The position numbers were made by a program, and so were the translations under genes. From positions 1 through 38,332 of the forward strand of contig JANYAU010000048.1 of the NCBI GenBank assembly GCA_025361165.1: a stretch of DNA of 38,332 bases, given 5' to 3'. Origin of the DNA: Betaproteobacteria bacterium. GTDB taxonomy: Bacteria; Pseudomonadota; Gammaproteobacteria; Burkholderiales; Thiobacteraceae. The notes below the pieces were generated by a model. That model saw only the letters and a program-made list of their open reading frames with translations. It did no database searches and was not told the origin of the DNA. How positions within the stretch are numbered: the stretch's first letter is position 1; each line of letters starts with the position of its first letter. Positions 1-9,189 of this stretch are shown here, in pieces.

Positions 1-2276
1 CCACCGCCGCCGTCGTCACTCCAAACCGATCGCTCGGGGGGCAGGTTCTCCTGATAAAAGAATTCGGGCTTGCCGTCGCTCGCGCGTTTTCCCGCGTTAT
101 CAATATTTACGACGGCGATGCCTTCGGGCATCGTAAGCGGAGCCTCAGGCACCCCTTTCAATACCCGGCCCATATAACTCATCCACATCGGCAGTGCGGC
201 CTGGGCGCCGGTTTCGTTGCCGCCCAGCGTGCGCGGCTGATCAAAGCCGATCCACGCTACCGCGACCAAGCCGGGATTGAAGCCGCAAAACCAGGCATCG
301 ACTTGATCGTTGGTGGTGCCGGTTTTGCCCGCCAAGTCGCCGCGCCCCAGTTGCATAGCACGCGCTGCAGTGCCGAAACGCACCACATCCTTCATCATTG
401 AGGTCATGATGAAGGCGTTGCGTGCATCAATGGCGCGCTCCGCCGACTCACCTGCCCGCACTGGATTAGCCCGGGCCAATACTTTGCCGCGCGCATCGAG
501 AATGCGCTCTATATAGTAGGGATTGACGCGATACCCGCCGTTGGCAAACACGCTATAGGCGCTCGCCATCTGGAATGGTGTGACCGAGCCCGCGCCCAAG
601 GCCATGGTGAGATACGGCGGGTGTTGTTCGGCATTGAAGCCAAAGCGCGTAATGTAATCTTGGGCGTAACGCGTACCGATGGTTTGTAAAATACGGATCG
701 ACACCAGATTTTTAGATTTGACAAGTCCGATGCGCATGCGGATCGGACCGGCATAGGTGCCTTCATAGTTTTTCGGCTCCCATAACTTACCGCCGGTTTG
801 TGCGGGGTCGAGCACCAGCGGCGCATCATTAATTATCGTAGCCGGCGTCAGGCCTTTTTCCAGCGCGGCGGAATAAATAAAGGGTTTAAAGCTAGAACCC
901 GGTTGGCGCCAGGCTTGAATCACGTGGTTGAATTTGTTGCGTCCATAGTTGAAGCCGCCGACCAGGGCGCGAATCGCGCCATCTGCCGGACTCATCGACA
1001 CCAGCGCCGCTTCGACCTGCGGTAATTGCGCCACTTGCCAGCGTCCTTTGACATCTTTGCTAACCCGAATCACTGCACCGGGCTTGAATTTCGATTTTCC
1101 GGTTTTGTCGGCGAGCGTTCTTTGCGCCATGGCCAAACCTTCGCCGCTGATATCTAAGAAGCCCTCGTTTTTCGCGAACACCTTGACCAGCTTAGGACTG
1201 GTAGAAAGTACTAAGGCCGGGGTCAGATCGCTCGCCTCATCGAAATCTTGCAACAACTCCTCTAGCGCGTCTTCTTTCCGCACCCCCCTGGGCGGTAATT
1301 CAAGCTGCTCCTCCGGCCCACGCCAGCCGTGACGCCGGTCATAATCCAACACACCTTGGTGCACTGCTTGATTCGCCGCCTCCTGATCGAGCTTGCGCAC
1401 GGTTGTGACAATTTTGAAGCCATTAGTATAAGTGGCATCACCATAACGCTCGACCATGAGCTGGCGCGCCATTTCCGCCACAAAGTCGCCCGGTACTTCA
1501 GCGATCGTTACATCATGGCGAACATGCAGTTTATCCTGGAGTGCGGCTTGGTACTCCCCGGGAGAAATAAATTTGAGATCGAGCATACGCCCCAGCACGT
1601 AGTGCTGGCGCTTAATGGCTTGCGTTGGGTTCGCCACTGGATTATTGCGCGACGGCGCCTTAGGCAATCCGGCCAGAATGGCCATTTCGGCTACCGAAAG
1701 CTTATCCAGCGGTTTGCCGAAATAAGTCTGAGACGCCGCGGCAAAGCCGTAGGCGCGTTGACCTAGGTAAATTTGATTGATATAAAGCTCAAGAATCTGG
1801 GTCTTGCTCAAATTGTGCTCGATTTTGAACGACATGAGCACTTCGTTGAACTTGCGGGTAAGGGTTTTTTCCGGCGACAGGAAGAAATTACGCGCCACTT
1901 GCATGGTAATGGTACTGGCGCCCTCATGCGCGCCGCCCCTCGTGACATTAGCCAGCGCCGCCCGCACCACCCCCATGTAATCTACGCCGCCATGCTCAAA
2001 AAACCGGTCATCCTCTGCCGCTAGAATGGCTTGCACGAGTTTTTTCGGTACGGCCGCATATTTCACAACCAAGCGCCGCTCTTCTCCAAACTCGCCCAGC
2101 AACGCCCCATCAGTGGTATAAATGCGTAGTGGCAGCTTCGGCTGATAATCGGTCAATACATCCAACGCAGGGAGCGCGGGATATGACAGCACTGCGGCAA
2201 GCACTGCGACCAATATAAATAGGGCGATGACAAAAGCGAAAAACTTGATTGGCGGCAGCCACCAGCGTTGCGTCAT
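1..2276 (-). CDS. mrcA: Penicillin-binding protein 1A (bifunctional class A PBP), C-terminus cut off by the window edge
   Basis: This class A PBP polymerises lipid II into glycan strands and cross-links the stem peptides on the periplasmic face of the inner membrane. The ATG at 2274-2276 (complement) opens a frame that is still open at base 1, giving about 758 residues without a stop. An N-terminal membrane anchor covers roughly residues 9-33. The glycosyltransferase domain follows, with the motif EDDRFFEHGG near residues 77-86, GASTITMQVARN, and the later QIYLGQRAYG. The transpeptidase domain has SSFK around residue 461 (near base 890) as the nucleophile motif and KTGTTND near base 315. A segment between the two domains fits the usual OB-like insert of PBP1A. 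It is divergent from the pilM operon, the classical proteobacterial arrangement. The last part of the protein lies outside the window. Confidence 0.95.
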   Translation of the reverse strand, partial: MTQRWWLPPIKFFAFVIALFILVAVLAAVLSYPALPALDVLTDYQPKLPLRIYTTDGALLGEFGEERRLVVKYAAVPKKLVQAILAAEDDRFFEHGGVDYMGVVRAALANVTRGGAHEGASTITMQVARNFFLSPEKTLTRKFNEVLMSFKIEHNLSKTQILELYINQIYLGQRAYGFAAASQTYFGKPLDKLSVAEMAILAGLPKAPSRNNPVANPTQAIKRQHYVLGRMLDLKFISPGEYQAALQDKLHVRHDVTIAEVPGDFVAEMARQLMVERYGDATYTNGFKIVTTVRKLDQEAANQAVHQGVLDYDRRHGWRGPEEQLELPPRGVRKEDALEELLQDFDEASDLTPALVLSTSPKLVKVFAKNEGFLDISGEGLAMAQRTLADKTGKSKFKPGAVIRVSKDVKGRWQVAQLPQVEAALVSMSPADGAIRALVGGFNYGRNKFNHVIQAWRQPGSSFKPFIYSAALEKGLTPATIINDAPLVLDPAQTGGKLWEPKNYEGTYAGPIRMRIGLVKSKNLVSIRILQTIGTRYAQDYITRFGFNAEQHPPYLTMALGAGSVTPFQMASAYSVFANGGYRVNPYYIERILDARGKVLARANPVRAGESAERAIDARNAFIMTSMMKDVVRFGTAARAMQLGRGDLAGKTGTTNDQVDAWFCGFNPGLVAVAWIGFDQPRTLGGNETGAQAALPMWMSYMGRVLKGVPEAPLTMPEGIAVVNIDNAGKRASDGKPEFFYQENLPPERSVWSDDGGG

Positions 2277-2425
2277 GAAAATTCTACTAAACGTTTTTGG
2301 ATAAGCTGTGCAGTTTAAACGGGGGGCCGGGCTAACGCCAATTATGAAACGCTTTCACGGCTTAAATCCTACGCAAGCGGCATTAAATTTTCTTTAACTC
2401 GGCCTGCTAGTATCAAACTTGGGCC

Positions 2426-2431
2426 ATTATA
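2426..2431 (-). promoter_or_regulatory. Candidate -10 element for mrcA
   Basis: The complement strand reads TATAAT here, a perfect sigma-70 -10 hexamer, inside the small palindrome at 2428-2440. No good -35 hexamer lies at 16-18 bp, and the 5' UTR would be about 140 nt. The call is therefore weak. Confidence 0.3.
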
Positions 2432-2484
2432 GCCGCTATAGAGAAGTCGGGCGAGATGAAAAAAACGCTTTACACGCTATATGG

Positions 2485-2514
2485 TTGTTGCTAGGATTTA
2501 ACGTGAATTATATT
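2485..2514 (+). promoter_or_regulatory. Candidate sigma-70 promoter for pilMNOPQ
   Basis: TTGTTG (2485-2490) and TATATT (2509-2514) are separated by 18 bp, about 40 bp before the pilM start. The -35 matches only three of six consensus bases. This is the best candidate I could find for the operon, but it is unproven. Confidence 0.3.
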
Positions 2515-2553
2515 AAGTTCGGCTAACCCGCCCAAATTGAAAGGGATTTTGAC

Positions 2554-3627
2554 TTGCTAGCCAACCTGTTCCAAACCAAGTCCCCGCTGCTAATCGGCGT
2601 GGATATCAGCTCATCCGCTGTGAAAATGGTGGAAATCGAGCAAGCAGGCAAAAACCTGCTGCGGGTCGAGCGCTATGCGATCGAAAGCTTGCCCAAGGAC
2701 GCGGTGACTGATGGCAACATCATGAACCTGGAAGCCGTGGCCGAAACCATGCGCCGGGCATGGAAACGTATGGGCACGCGAGCTAAGCATGTGGCGATGG
2801 CGCTCCCTGCCGCCGCCGTGATCACCAAAAAAATCATCGTCCCCGCCGGCTTGCGTGAAGACGAGCTCGAAGCCCAAGTCGAAACCGAGGCCAACCAATA
2901 TATTCCGTTCGCCCTAGATGAGGTGAATCTAGACTTTCAAGTGCTGGGGCCCTCCCCCAGCGGACCAGAGGACGTGGAAGTCCTCATCGCGGCCTCGCGC
3001 AAAGAAAAAGTTGAAGACCGTGTCGCGGCAGCGGAAAGCGCCGGACTAAAAGCATTGGTCATGGATGTGGAGTCCTTCGCCACCCAAACTGCCTGCGAGA
3101 TGGTGGCACAGCAATTACCCAACGCCGGGCGCGAGCAAACCATCGCGGTAGTCGATATTGGCGCATCAATGATGCATATCAATGTGCTGCACAACAGCCA
3201 GTCGATCTATATGCGCGAGCAAACCTTTGGCGGCAATCAGTTGACGCAAGAAATTCAGCGGCGCTATAGCCTCTCTTCGGACGAAGCCGAAATTGCCAAG
3301 CGCCAAGGCGGGCTACCCGAGAATTACGAATCAGAAGTGCTGCAGCCCTTTATGGATACGCTGGCACTGGAAGTGGCGCGGGCAATTCAATTCTTTTTTT
3401 CATCCAGCCAGTTTAATCGCGTCGACCACATTTTGCTGGCCGGCGGCTGCGCCATGATTCCGGGGCTGGACGAGATTGTCGCCACCCGCTCTCAATCCAG
3501 CACCATGATTGCCAACCCCTTCGCCAGCATGGCGCTGTCGTCCCGCATCAAGCCCAAACAGCTGACCCTGGATGCCCCGGCGTTGCTGATCGCTTGCGGA
3601 CTGGCCATGCGGAGGTTCGACAAATGA
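2554..3627 (+). CDS. pilM: Type IV pilus assembly inner-membrane-associated protein PilM
   Basis: PilM is an actin-like cytoplasmic ATPase-fold protein that binds the N-terminus of PilN and docks the PilN/PilO ring to the cytoplasmic side of the pilus machine. The 357-residue protein shows the FtsA-like nucleotide-binding phosphate motifs GVDISSSAVK (15-24) and VVDIGAS (D at 201), plus the late LLAGGCAMIPGL. The frame begins with TTG at 2554, preceded by AAAGGGA about 7 nt upstream; no ATG start fits the conserved N-terminus. It is the first gene of pilMNOPQ and overlaps pilN by 4 nt (ATGA). Confidence 0.95.
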   Translation: MLANLFQTKSPLLIGVDISSSAVKMVEIEQAGKNLLRVERYAIESLPKDAVTDGNIMNLEAVAETMRRAWKRMGTRAKHVAMALPAAAVITKKIIVPAGLREDELEAQVETEANQYIPFALDEVNLDFQVLGPSPSGPEDVEVLIAASRKEKVEDRVAAAESAGLKALVMDVESFATQTACEMVAQQLPNAGREQTIAVVDIGASMMHINVLHNSQSIYMREQTFGGNQLTQEIQRRYSLSSDEAEIAKRQGGLPENYESEVLQPFMDTLALEVARAIQFFFSSSQFNRVDHILLAGGCAMIPGLDEIVATRSQSSTMIANPFASMALSSRIKPKQLTLDAPALLIACGLAMRRFDK

Positions 3628-4214
3628 TCCGCATCAATCTGCTGCCACACCGTGAAGAGAAACGCCAAGCCCAAAAACGACAAATGGGCGTCATCGCCGG
3701 CGGCGTGGTCATTCTCGGTGTATTAACGGTTTTGCTCGGCTACACCGTTATCGCCAAAATGATCGGGGACCAAAAAGGGACCAATGATTACTTCAAGGGC
3801 GAAATCGCGAAGCTAAACGATCAAATTCAGGAAATCAAAGCCCTCAAGGAAAAGACCAACGCCTTGCTGGATCGGAAAAAGGTTGTGGAAGATCTTCAAG
3901 CCAACCGTTCCGAGTCGGTACATTTACTCGATCAATTGGTACGGCAGCTCCCAGAGGGTATTTATCTCAAGGCGGTCAAACAAACCGGAAAAGTGATCAA
4001 CATACAGGGTTACGCCCAATCCAACGCTCGGGTTTCGACCTTAATGCGTAATCTCGAAGCCTCGCCTTGGCTGGAGGCGCCCGACCTGGTCGAGATCAAA
4101 TCGGTAACCGTAAATAACTTGCGCGCCAATGAATTCAGCTTGAACGTCAAGCTCTCTGGCCCACAAAAGTCTGAGCCGGCCACTTCCGCGAAGCCTAAGG
4201 ACAAAAAGCCATGA
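3624..4214 (+). CDS. pilN: Type IV pilus assembly protein PilN
   Basis: PilN is a bitopic inner-membrane protein. Its cytoplasmic N-terminal motif binds PilM and its periplasmic fold pairs with PilO. The diagnostic motif INLLPHRE is at residues 4-11, followed by one membrane segment (about 22-44), a coiled coil and a ferredoxin-like periplasmic domain. I chose the ATG at 3624 because GGAGG lies at 3611-3615 and because it places INLLP at the very N-terminus. A longer frame from 3594 would only run back into pilM. Length is 196 residues. It overlaps pilM and pilO by 4 nt each, suggesting translational coupling. Confidence 0.95.
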   Translation: MIRINLLPHREEKRQAQKRQMGVIAGGVVILGVLTVLLGYTVIAKMIGDQKGTNDYFKGEIAKLNDQIQEIKALKEKTNALLDRKKVVEDLQANRSESVHLLDQLVRQLPEGIYLKAVKQTGKVINIQGYAQSNARVSTLMRNLEASPWLEAPDLVEIKSVTVNNLRANEFSLNVKLSGPQKSEPATSAKPKDKKP

Positions 4215-4843
4215 GCCTAGCCGACGACATTAACAATCTATCGCTGAAAAATATTGGCGCATGGCCGACGCCCATTAAGGCTGGCGCCATGCTGCTGCTG
4301 TTCGCCGCATTGCTGCTGGCTGGTTATTGGTTCGTTTGGAAGGACCAGTTCGACGCCCTGGATCAGGCGCGGCAAGAAGAGGTCAAGCTACGCGCGGAGT
4401 TCTTGGATAAGAAAAAACAATCCGTGAACTTGGATTTGTATCGCCAACAAGTCAAGGAAATCGAGCAAGCCTTCGGCGCGCTGGTGCGGCAACTGCCGAA
4501 CAAGTCGGAAATGGATGCGCTCCTGACTGATATCAACCAAGCCGGCTTGGGCCGCGGCTTGGAATTTGAATTATTCAAGCCCGCCCCCCAGGAAACGGTG
4601 AAAGACTTTTACGCCGAGCTGCCCATTACTATCCGGGTCAGCGGCACGTATCACGACCTGGGACGGTTCGCGAGCGACGTAGCGCAACTACCGCGCATTG
4701 TTACCCTCAACGATATCTCTATCACCCAAAACCCGGCGGGTAATTTGATCATGGACGCAACGGCCATGACCTACCGTTACTTGGATGAAGAAGAAGTGAC
4801 TAAAAACAAGAAAGCCGCTAAGGACAAAGGGGGCAAGAAATGA
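4211..4843 (+). CDS. pilO: Type IV pilus assembly protein PilO
   Basis: PilO forms heterodimers with PilN in the inner-membrane alignment complex. The 210-residue protein has one transmembrane segment (about 25-42), then a coiled coil rich in Glu, Lys and Gln, then a periplasmic ferredoxin-like domain containing RQLPNKSEMDALLTDI. It ends in a Lys-rich tail. The start ATG overlaps the pilN stop (ATGA) and the gene overlaps pilP by 4 nt. Identification is by size, topology, sequence and operon position. Confidence 0.93.
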   Translation: MSLADDINNLSLKNIGAWPTPIKAGAMLLLFAALLLAGYWFVWKDQFDALDQARQEEVKLRAEFLDKKKQSVNLDLYRQQVKEIEQAFGALVRQLPNKSEMDALLTDINQAGLGRGLEFELFKPAPQETVKDFYAELPITIRVSGTYHDLGRFASDVAQLPRIVTLNDISITQNPAGNLIMDATAMTYRYLDEEEVTKNKKAAKDKGGKK

Positions 4844-5370
4844 AGAAAACAGCCCTTTTACCGTTGCTGATTGTGCTTGCCTCATGTAGCGGCGGCGACG
4901 ATCCGCATACCTTCGTGGCCAACGCGGGCAAAGACTTACGCGGCAAGGTCGACCCCTTGCCCGAAGTTAAACCGTATGAACCTTTTGCTTATACCGCCAC
5001 CGATTTGCCCGACCCCTTCAAACCGCGCAAACTCGCCCCGCCACCCGGAAGTAGCAAGGCAGGCGGAATACAGCCGCCGCGCGACCACGTCAAGCAAGCG
5101 CTGGAAAACTACCCGCTTGAAGCGCTAAAAATGGTGGGGACGCTGCAGCAAAACAAAATGGTCTACGCCTTGGTCAAAACACCGGACAACACGCTGTACC
5201 GCGTCAAACAAGGCAATTATATGGGCCAGAACTTCGGCATCATTACGCAAATCACCGATACCGAAATTAAAATTACCGAAATCATCCAAGACAGCGGCGG
5301 CGACTGGACTGAACGTAATACCAGCCTTGGCTTAGTCGACGAATCCACCCAGCAGACCCCGAAGAAATAG
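4840..5370 (+). CDS. pilP: Type IV pilus assembly lipoprotein PilP
   Basis: PilP is a lipoprotein that links the PilN/PilO inner-membrane ring to the PilQ secretin. The N-terminus has a signal peptide and the lipobox LASC with Cys at residue 16. A disordered Pro-rich linker (LPDPFKPRKLAPPPGS) precedes a small beta-sandwich domain (LEALKMVGTL...VKQGNYMGQNFG...ITEI). Length is 176 residues, as expected. It overlaps pilO by 4 nt and lies 15 nt before pilQ. Confidence 0.95.
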   Translation: MKKTALLPLLIVLASCSGGDDPHTFVANAGKDLRGKVDPLPEVKPYEPFAYTATDLPDPFKPRKLAPPPGSSKAGGIQPPRDHVKQALENYPLEALKMVGTLQQNKMVYALVKTPDNTLYRVKQGNYMGQNFGIITQITDTEIKITEIIQDSGGDWTERNTSLGLVDESTQQTPKK

Positions 5371-5385
5371 CAGGAGCGCCCTTAT

Positions 5386-7515
5386 ATGAATACCCGTATG
5401 CGCCTTCAATCCGCCTTCCATCATATGCTGGCGGTTTTCTCTCTCCTCGCGCTTTCGCCATGCGCGCTGGCCCAAGAAAACGCAAGTAACGCCAACGAAA
5501 TTACCGGCGTCGACTATGTCGTGCAACAAGGCGGCAAAGTCGTCGTTAAAGTGGCCCTCAAGCAAGCGCTGCAAACCCCGCCCGCCGCCTTCACTATCAG
5601 CAATCCGCCGCGCATCGCGCTGGATTTCATGAATACCGGTAACCAGTGGGGGAAAAACAGCCTCTCCATCAACGAGGGCGCGCTACGCAGCCTCAACGTG
5701 GTGCAAGCTGGCAATCGGACCCGCTTGGTGCTCAATTTGTCACGTACCACCACCTATGAAACCCGGATGGAGGGCAACAGCTTCATCATTGCGGTGCAGG
5801 GCGGCCCGGCTTCTGCGGTCATCGCCAACAACACGGCTCAATTCGCCGAATCCAAGGATGCGAATAAAAGCCATAGCCTGCGCGATGTCGATTTCCGCCG
5901 CGGCAAGAACGGCGAAGGCCGCATTATCGTGGACCTTTCCGATACCAATACTGGGATTGATATTCGCCAGCAAGGCAAATCCCTGGTGATCGATTTCCTT
6001 AATACTGCGGTGCCCCGTAATTTGGAGCGGCGTATGGATGTCACCGATTTCGGTACGCCCGTATTGTCGGTTGACACCTTTACTCAAGGCAGCAACGCAC
6101 GCATTGTGGTTGAGCCTAAAGGCGAGTGGGAGCATTCGGCTTATCAAAGCGATAAGCAGTTTATTGTCGACGTCAAACCCGTTGTGGAAGACCCCTCCAA
6201 GAGCAATCGCGCCAAAAAATTTACCGGCGAGAAACTTTCTCTTAACTTCCAAAACGTCGAAGTGCGCGCCGTGCTACAAGTCATCGCCGATTTCACTGGC
6301 CTCAACATCATCACCAGCGACACCGTCACGGGCAACCTCACGCTGCGGCTGAAAGATGTCCCCTGGGATCAGGCGCTCGACATCATTCTGCAAAGCAAAG
6401 GCTTGAGTATGCGCAAGAACGGCACGGTGGTCTGGATCGCGCCGTCTGACGAGCTCGCCACCAAAGAAAAACTGGAGCTCGAATCCAAACAGCAGATCTT
6501 GGATTTGGAGCCGCTGCATACTGAAACTTTCCACATGAGGTTCCAGCGGGCTGAAAATTTCGTCAAGATTTTGACCGATGACAAACAGCGCATTCTTTCC
6601 AAACGCGGTAGCGCCGTCATTGATGCGCGAACCAACACCCTGTTTATCCAGGATACGCCGACTAAGATGGATGAAATTCGTAATCTCATCGCTCAAGTCG
6701 ACATTCCCGTGAGACAAGTAATGATCGAATCGCGCATTGTCGAGGCGAGCGATACCTTTAGCAAAAATCTCGGGGTGCGCCTCGGGGTAAACCAAGCAGG
6801 GAAGGGTTGGTCAGCCAGCCACGGCGGTAATTACCGCACCGTCGTGGGTGGCCAAATCGAGGCGCCCGGCTACCAAACGGGCCAAGCCTTGGATGTCCCC
6901 ACCTTTAACAACCAAGCCCTGAACGTCAACATGGCCGCCGGGACCCTGGGTGGGGTTCGCGCCGGAGCGCTTTCATTTGTTTTGTTCAACGCCGCGAGAT
7001 CCGTCTTCCTTAATCTCGAGATTTCCGCTCTGCAAGCAGACGGCCGGGGTAAGATCATCTCCAACCCGCGCGTGGTCACATCGGATCAAACGGAAGCCAC
7101 CATCGAACAGGGTACGGAGATTCCCTACCAACAAGCCACCAGCAGCGGCGCTACCAGCGTTTCATTCAAAAAGGCTTCGCTCAGCCTGAAAGTGAAACCG
7201 CAAATCACACCGGACGATAACGTGATCATGGATCTGAAGGTCAACAAGGATAGCCGTGGCCAGGACACTGCCGCCGGCCCCGCCATCGACACCAAACAGA
7301 TCAGCACCCAAGTGCTGGTGGAAAATGGAGGTACTGTAGTTATCGGCGGCATCTACACTCAAGATGAGCGTACTACCGTCACCAAGGTACCCTTGTTTGG
7401 CGATATCCCCGTCTTAGGCAACCTGTTCAAAAACACCCAAAAGCGCGACGATAAGACCGAGCTGTTGATCTTCGTCACGCCGCGCATCCTCAAAGACACG
7501 CTCAACTTGCGCTAA
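5386..7515 (+). CDS. pilQ: Type IV pilus secretin PilQ
   Basis: PilQ forms the outer-membrane channel through which the pilus passes. The 709-residue protein starts with a signal peptide ending near CALAQE (about residue 30). Next come two AMIN peptidoglycan-binding domains (about 35-135 and 155-260), a secretin/TonB short N-terminal domain beginning near residue 282 ([20 protein letters not shown]), an N1-type domain (about 375-435), and the secretin core to the C-terminus with [15 protein letters not shown] and [15 protein letters not shown] lies about 9 nt before the ATG. It is the last pil gene, and a strong terminator follows 36 nt after its stop. Confidence 0.97.
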   Translation: MNTRMRLQSAFHHMLAVFSLLALSPCALAQENASNANEITGVDYVVQQGGKVVVKVALKQALQTPPAAFTISNPPRIALDFMNTGNQWGKNSLSINEGALRSLNVVQAGNRTRLVLNLSRTTTYETRMEGNSFIIAVQGGPASAVIANNTAQFAESKDANKSHSLRDVDFRRGKNGEGRIIVDLSDTNTGIDIRQQGKSLVIDFLNTAVPRNLERRMDVTDFGTPVLSVDTFTQGSNARIVVEPKGEWEHSAYQSDKQFIVDVKPVVEDPSKSNRAKKFTGEKLSLNFQNVEVRAVLQVIADFTGLNIITSDTVTGNLTLRLKDVPWDQALDIILQSKGLSMRKNGTVVWIAPSDELATKEKLELESKQQILDLEPLHTETFHMRFQRAENFVKILTDDKQRILSKRGSAVIDARTNTLFIQDTPTKMDEIRNLIAQVDIPVRQVMIESRIVEASDTFSKNLGVRLGVNQAGKGWSASHGGNYRTVVGGQIEAPGYQTGQALDVPTFNNQALNVNMAAGTLGGVRAGALSFVLFNAARSVFLNLEISALQADGRGKIISNPRVVTSDQTEATIEQGTEIPYQQATSSGATSVSFKKASLSLKVKPQITPDDNVIMDLKVNKDSRGQDTAAGPAIDTKQISTQVLVENGGTVVIGGIYTQDERTTVTKVPLFGDIPVLGNLFKNTQKRDDKTELLIFVTPRILKDTLNLR

Positions 7516-7550
7516 TCCGCGCATCGCGGTCTAACGTTAATTCCGCTAAA

Positions 7551-7588
7551 ATTGCCCGTCTTATGTCTAAGACGGGCAATATTTTTTT
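7551..7588 (+). terminator. Intrinsic terminator after pilQ that overlaps the aroK start codon
   Basis: ATTGCCCGTCTTA (7551-7563) and TAAGACGGGCAAT (7568-7580) form a perfect 13-bp stem with a 4-nt loop, followed by A and seven T (7582-7588). This is a textbook rho-independent terminator. The aroK ATG (7563-7565) lies in it: the A is the last base of the left arm and the TG are in the loop. The right arm and T tract encode aroK residues 2-9. Confidence 0.85.
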
Positions 7589-8087
7589 GGTCGGCCTGAT
7601 GGGCGCGGGCAAAACCACCATCGGCAAGCTGCTCGCCAAGCGCTTGAAGAAAACCTTTATCGATTGCGATCACGAGCTGGAGCATCGTACCGGCGTCAAA
7701 ATCCCACTGATATTCGAACTTGAGGGTGAAGCCGGTTTTCGCGATCGCGAAGCTGCGTTAATTAAGGAGCTCACCCAACGCCCTGAGATTATTTTGGCGA
7801 CTGGGGGCGGCGCGGTGTTACGCAAAGAAAATCGCGAAGCGTTGGCGCAAAACGGCACGGTGATTTACCTGAACGCCAAAGTCGAAGATTTATGGCTGCG
7901 CACCCAACACGATAAAAATCGCCCGCTGCTGCAAACTGCCGATCCCAAGGCCAAGCTCACCGAGCTCTACGCACAGCGCGATCCGCTGTATCGGGAAATA
8001 GCCGATATCGTCATCACTTCCGGACAACAAAACGTGCAACATGCCGCACGCGAAGTGGAGCGCCGCTTAAGAGAAATCCTGGCATAA
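7563..8087 (+). CDS. aroK: Shikimate kinase
   Basis: Shikimate kinase phosphorylates shikimate at the 3-hydroxyl with ATP in aromatic amino-acid synthesis (cytosol). The 174-residue protein has the Walker A GLMGAGKT (11-18), FIDCDHELE with the shikimate-binding Asp, ATGGGAVLR, and the lid motif DKNRPLL. The start is fixed by the family N-terminus ([12 protein letters not shown]). No Shine-Dalgarno sequence precedes it, and the start codon sits inside a terminator hairpin, so expression may depend on read-through or on a nearby promoter. A -10-like TAAAAT at 7547-7552 would give an almost leaderless mRNA lacking the hairpin's left arm. It is followed by aroB. Confidence 0.96.
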   Translation: MSKTGNIFLVGLMGAGKTTIGKLLAKRLKKTFIDCDHELEHRTGVKIPLIFELEGEAGFRDREAALIKELTQRPEIILATGGGAVLRKENREALAQNGTVIYLNAKVEDLWLRTQHDKNRPLLQTADPKAKLTELYAQRDPLYREIADIVITSGQQNVQHAAREVERRLREILA

Positions 8088-8095
8088 GTTATACT
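8067..8095 (+). promoter_or_regulatory. Candidate promoter for a leaderless aroB mRNA
   Basis: TTAAGA (8067-8072) and TATACT (8090-8095) are spaced 17 bp apart. The predicted start point, about 6-8 nt after the -10, falls at or next to the aroB ATG (8104). No Shine-Dalgarno sequence is visible before aroB. The prediction comes from consensus matching only. Confidence 0.35.
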
Positions 8096-8103
8096 GTTAG
8101 CCC

Positions 8104-9189
8104 ATGCAAACCCTGACTGTCGCCCTGGGCGACCGCGCTTATCCCATCCACATCGGCAGCGGGCTGCTCACGCAGCCTGAGCTGATTCTGCCGCATCTCA
8201 AAATCAAACAGGCGGCGATTGTCACCAACACCACGGTGGCGCCGCTGTATCTCGAGCGCGTACAAAACGGGTTGATCCAGGCCGGGGTAAAAACTGTGCC
8301 CATCGTGCTACCGGATGGCGAAGCCTATAAAAACAACGCATCGCTAAATTGTATCTACGACGCCTTATTGCAACATCGCATCGAGCGCAAAGGCACCTTG
8401 ATCGCGCTTGGCGGCGGCGTCATCGGCGATCTCACGGGATTCGCCGCCGCCACTTATTTGCGTGGCGTGCCGTTTATTCAGATTCCGACGACGCTACTCG
8501 CGCAAGTGGATTCTTCGGTCGGCGGCAAAACCGGCATCAACCATCCGCTCGGCAAGAACATGATCGGCGCGTTCTATCAACCGCAATTGGTGCTGGCCGA
8601 CACGGATACGCTGAACACCTTGCCCGAGCGCGAGCTCTCCGCCGGTCTAGCCGAAGTCATCAAATACGGCCTGATTCGCGACCCGACATTTTTTGCCTGG
8701 CTGGAAGAAAATATGGATAAACTACTCGCACGCGACGAACCAGCGCTCGCCTATGCCATCCATCGTTCCTGCCAAAACAAAGCCGAAGTCGTGGCGGCGG
8801 ATGAGCGCGAATCCGGTCAACGCGCGCTACTCAACTTCGGCCACACTTTCGGTCATGCGATCGAAGCGGGCATGGGGTATGGCGCGTGGCTGCATGGCGA
8901 GGCGGTGGGCACCGGCATGATTATGGCGGCGGACCTGTCGCAGCGCATGGGCTGGCTGCGCCCGGAGGAAATGCGCCGCGCGCGCGCGCTGATTACCAAA
9001 GCGCGGTTGCCGGATACCGCACCGAATCTTGGCAATGAAAAATATCTCGACCTCATGGGTTTGGATAAAAAAGTCGAGGGTGGGAAAATGCGTTTCGTTT
9101 TGCTCAAATCCATCGGTGAAGCCCTTGTCACCGAAGCGCCGAACGCGCAACTTCAAGCCACGCTCGCGGCGTGCACCGCGCATGGCTGA
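8104..9189 (+). CDS. aroB: 3-dehydroquinate synthase
   Basis: AroB converts DAHP to 3-dehydroquinate using NAD+ and a divalent metal, the second step of the shikimate pathway. The 361-residue protein has the NAD-binding segment [20 protein letters not shown], the substrate-binding [20 protein letters not shown], and metal ligands in the region EVIKYG...[15 protein letters not shown]...LHGEAV. Length matches the family. It lies 16 nt after aroK and overlaps the next gene (dgt) by 8 nt, so aroKB-dgt form a unit. Confidence 0.97.
   Translation: MQTLTVALGDRAYPIHIGSGLLTQPELILPHLKIKQAAIVTNTTVAPLYLERVQNGLIQAGVKTVPIVLPDGEAYKNNASLNCIYDALLQHRIERKGTLIALGGGVIGDLTGFAAATYLRGVPFIQIPTTLLAQVDSSVGGKTGINHPLGKNMIGAFYQPQLVLADTDTLNTLPERELSAGLAEVIKYGLIRDPTFFAWLEENMDKLLARDEPALAYAIHRSCQNKAEVVAADERESGQRALLNFGHTFGHAIEAGMGYGAWLHGEAVGTGMIMAADLSQRMGWLRPEEMRRARALITKARLPDTAPNLGNEKYLDLMGLDKKVEGGKMRFVLLKSIGEALVTEAPNAQLQATLAACTAHG

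Larger units (their letters stand above)
2277..2553. other. Divergent intergenic region between mrcA and pilM
   Basis: This AT-richer stretch must hold the promoters of both divergent units. I see no small gene in it. The odd palindrome TATAGCCGCTATA at 2428-2440 overlaps a perfect TATAAT on the complement strand and could be an operator, but that is inference. Confidence 0.6.

Noticed and set aside
9029-9181. N-terminal extension of the dGTPase-like protein
   Set aside because: The extension lies inside aroB in another frame; the ATG at 9182 gives the normal family N-terminus.
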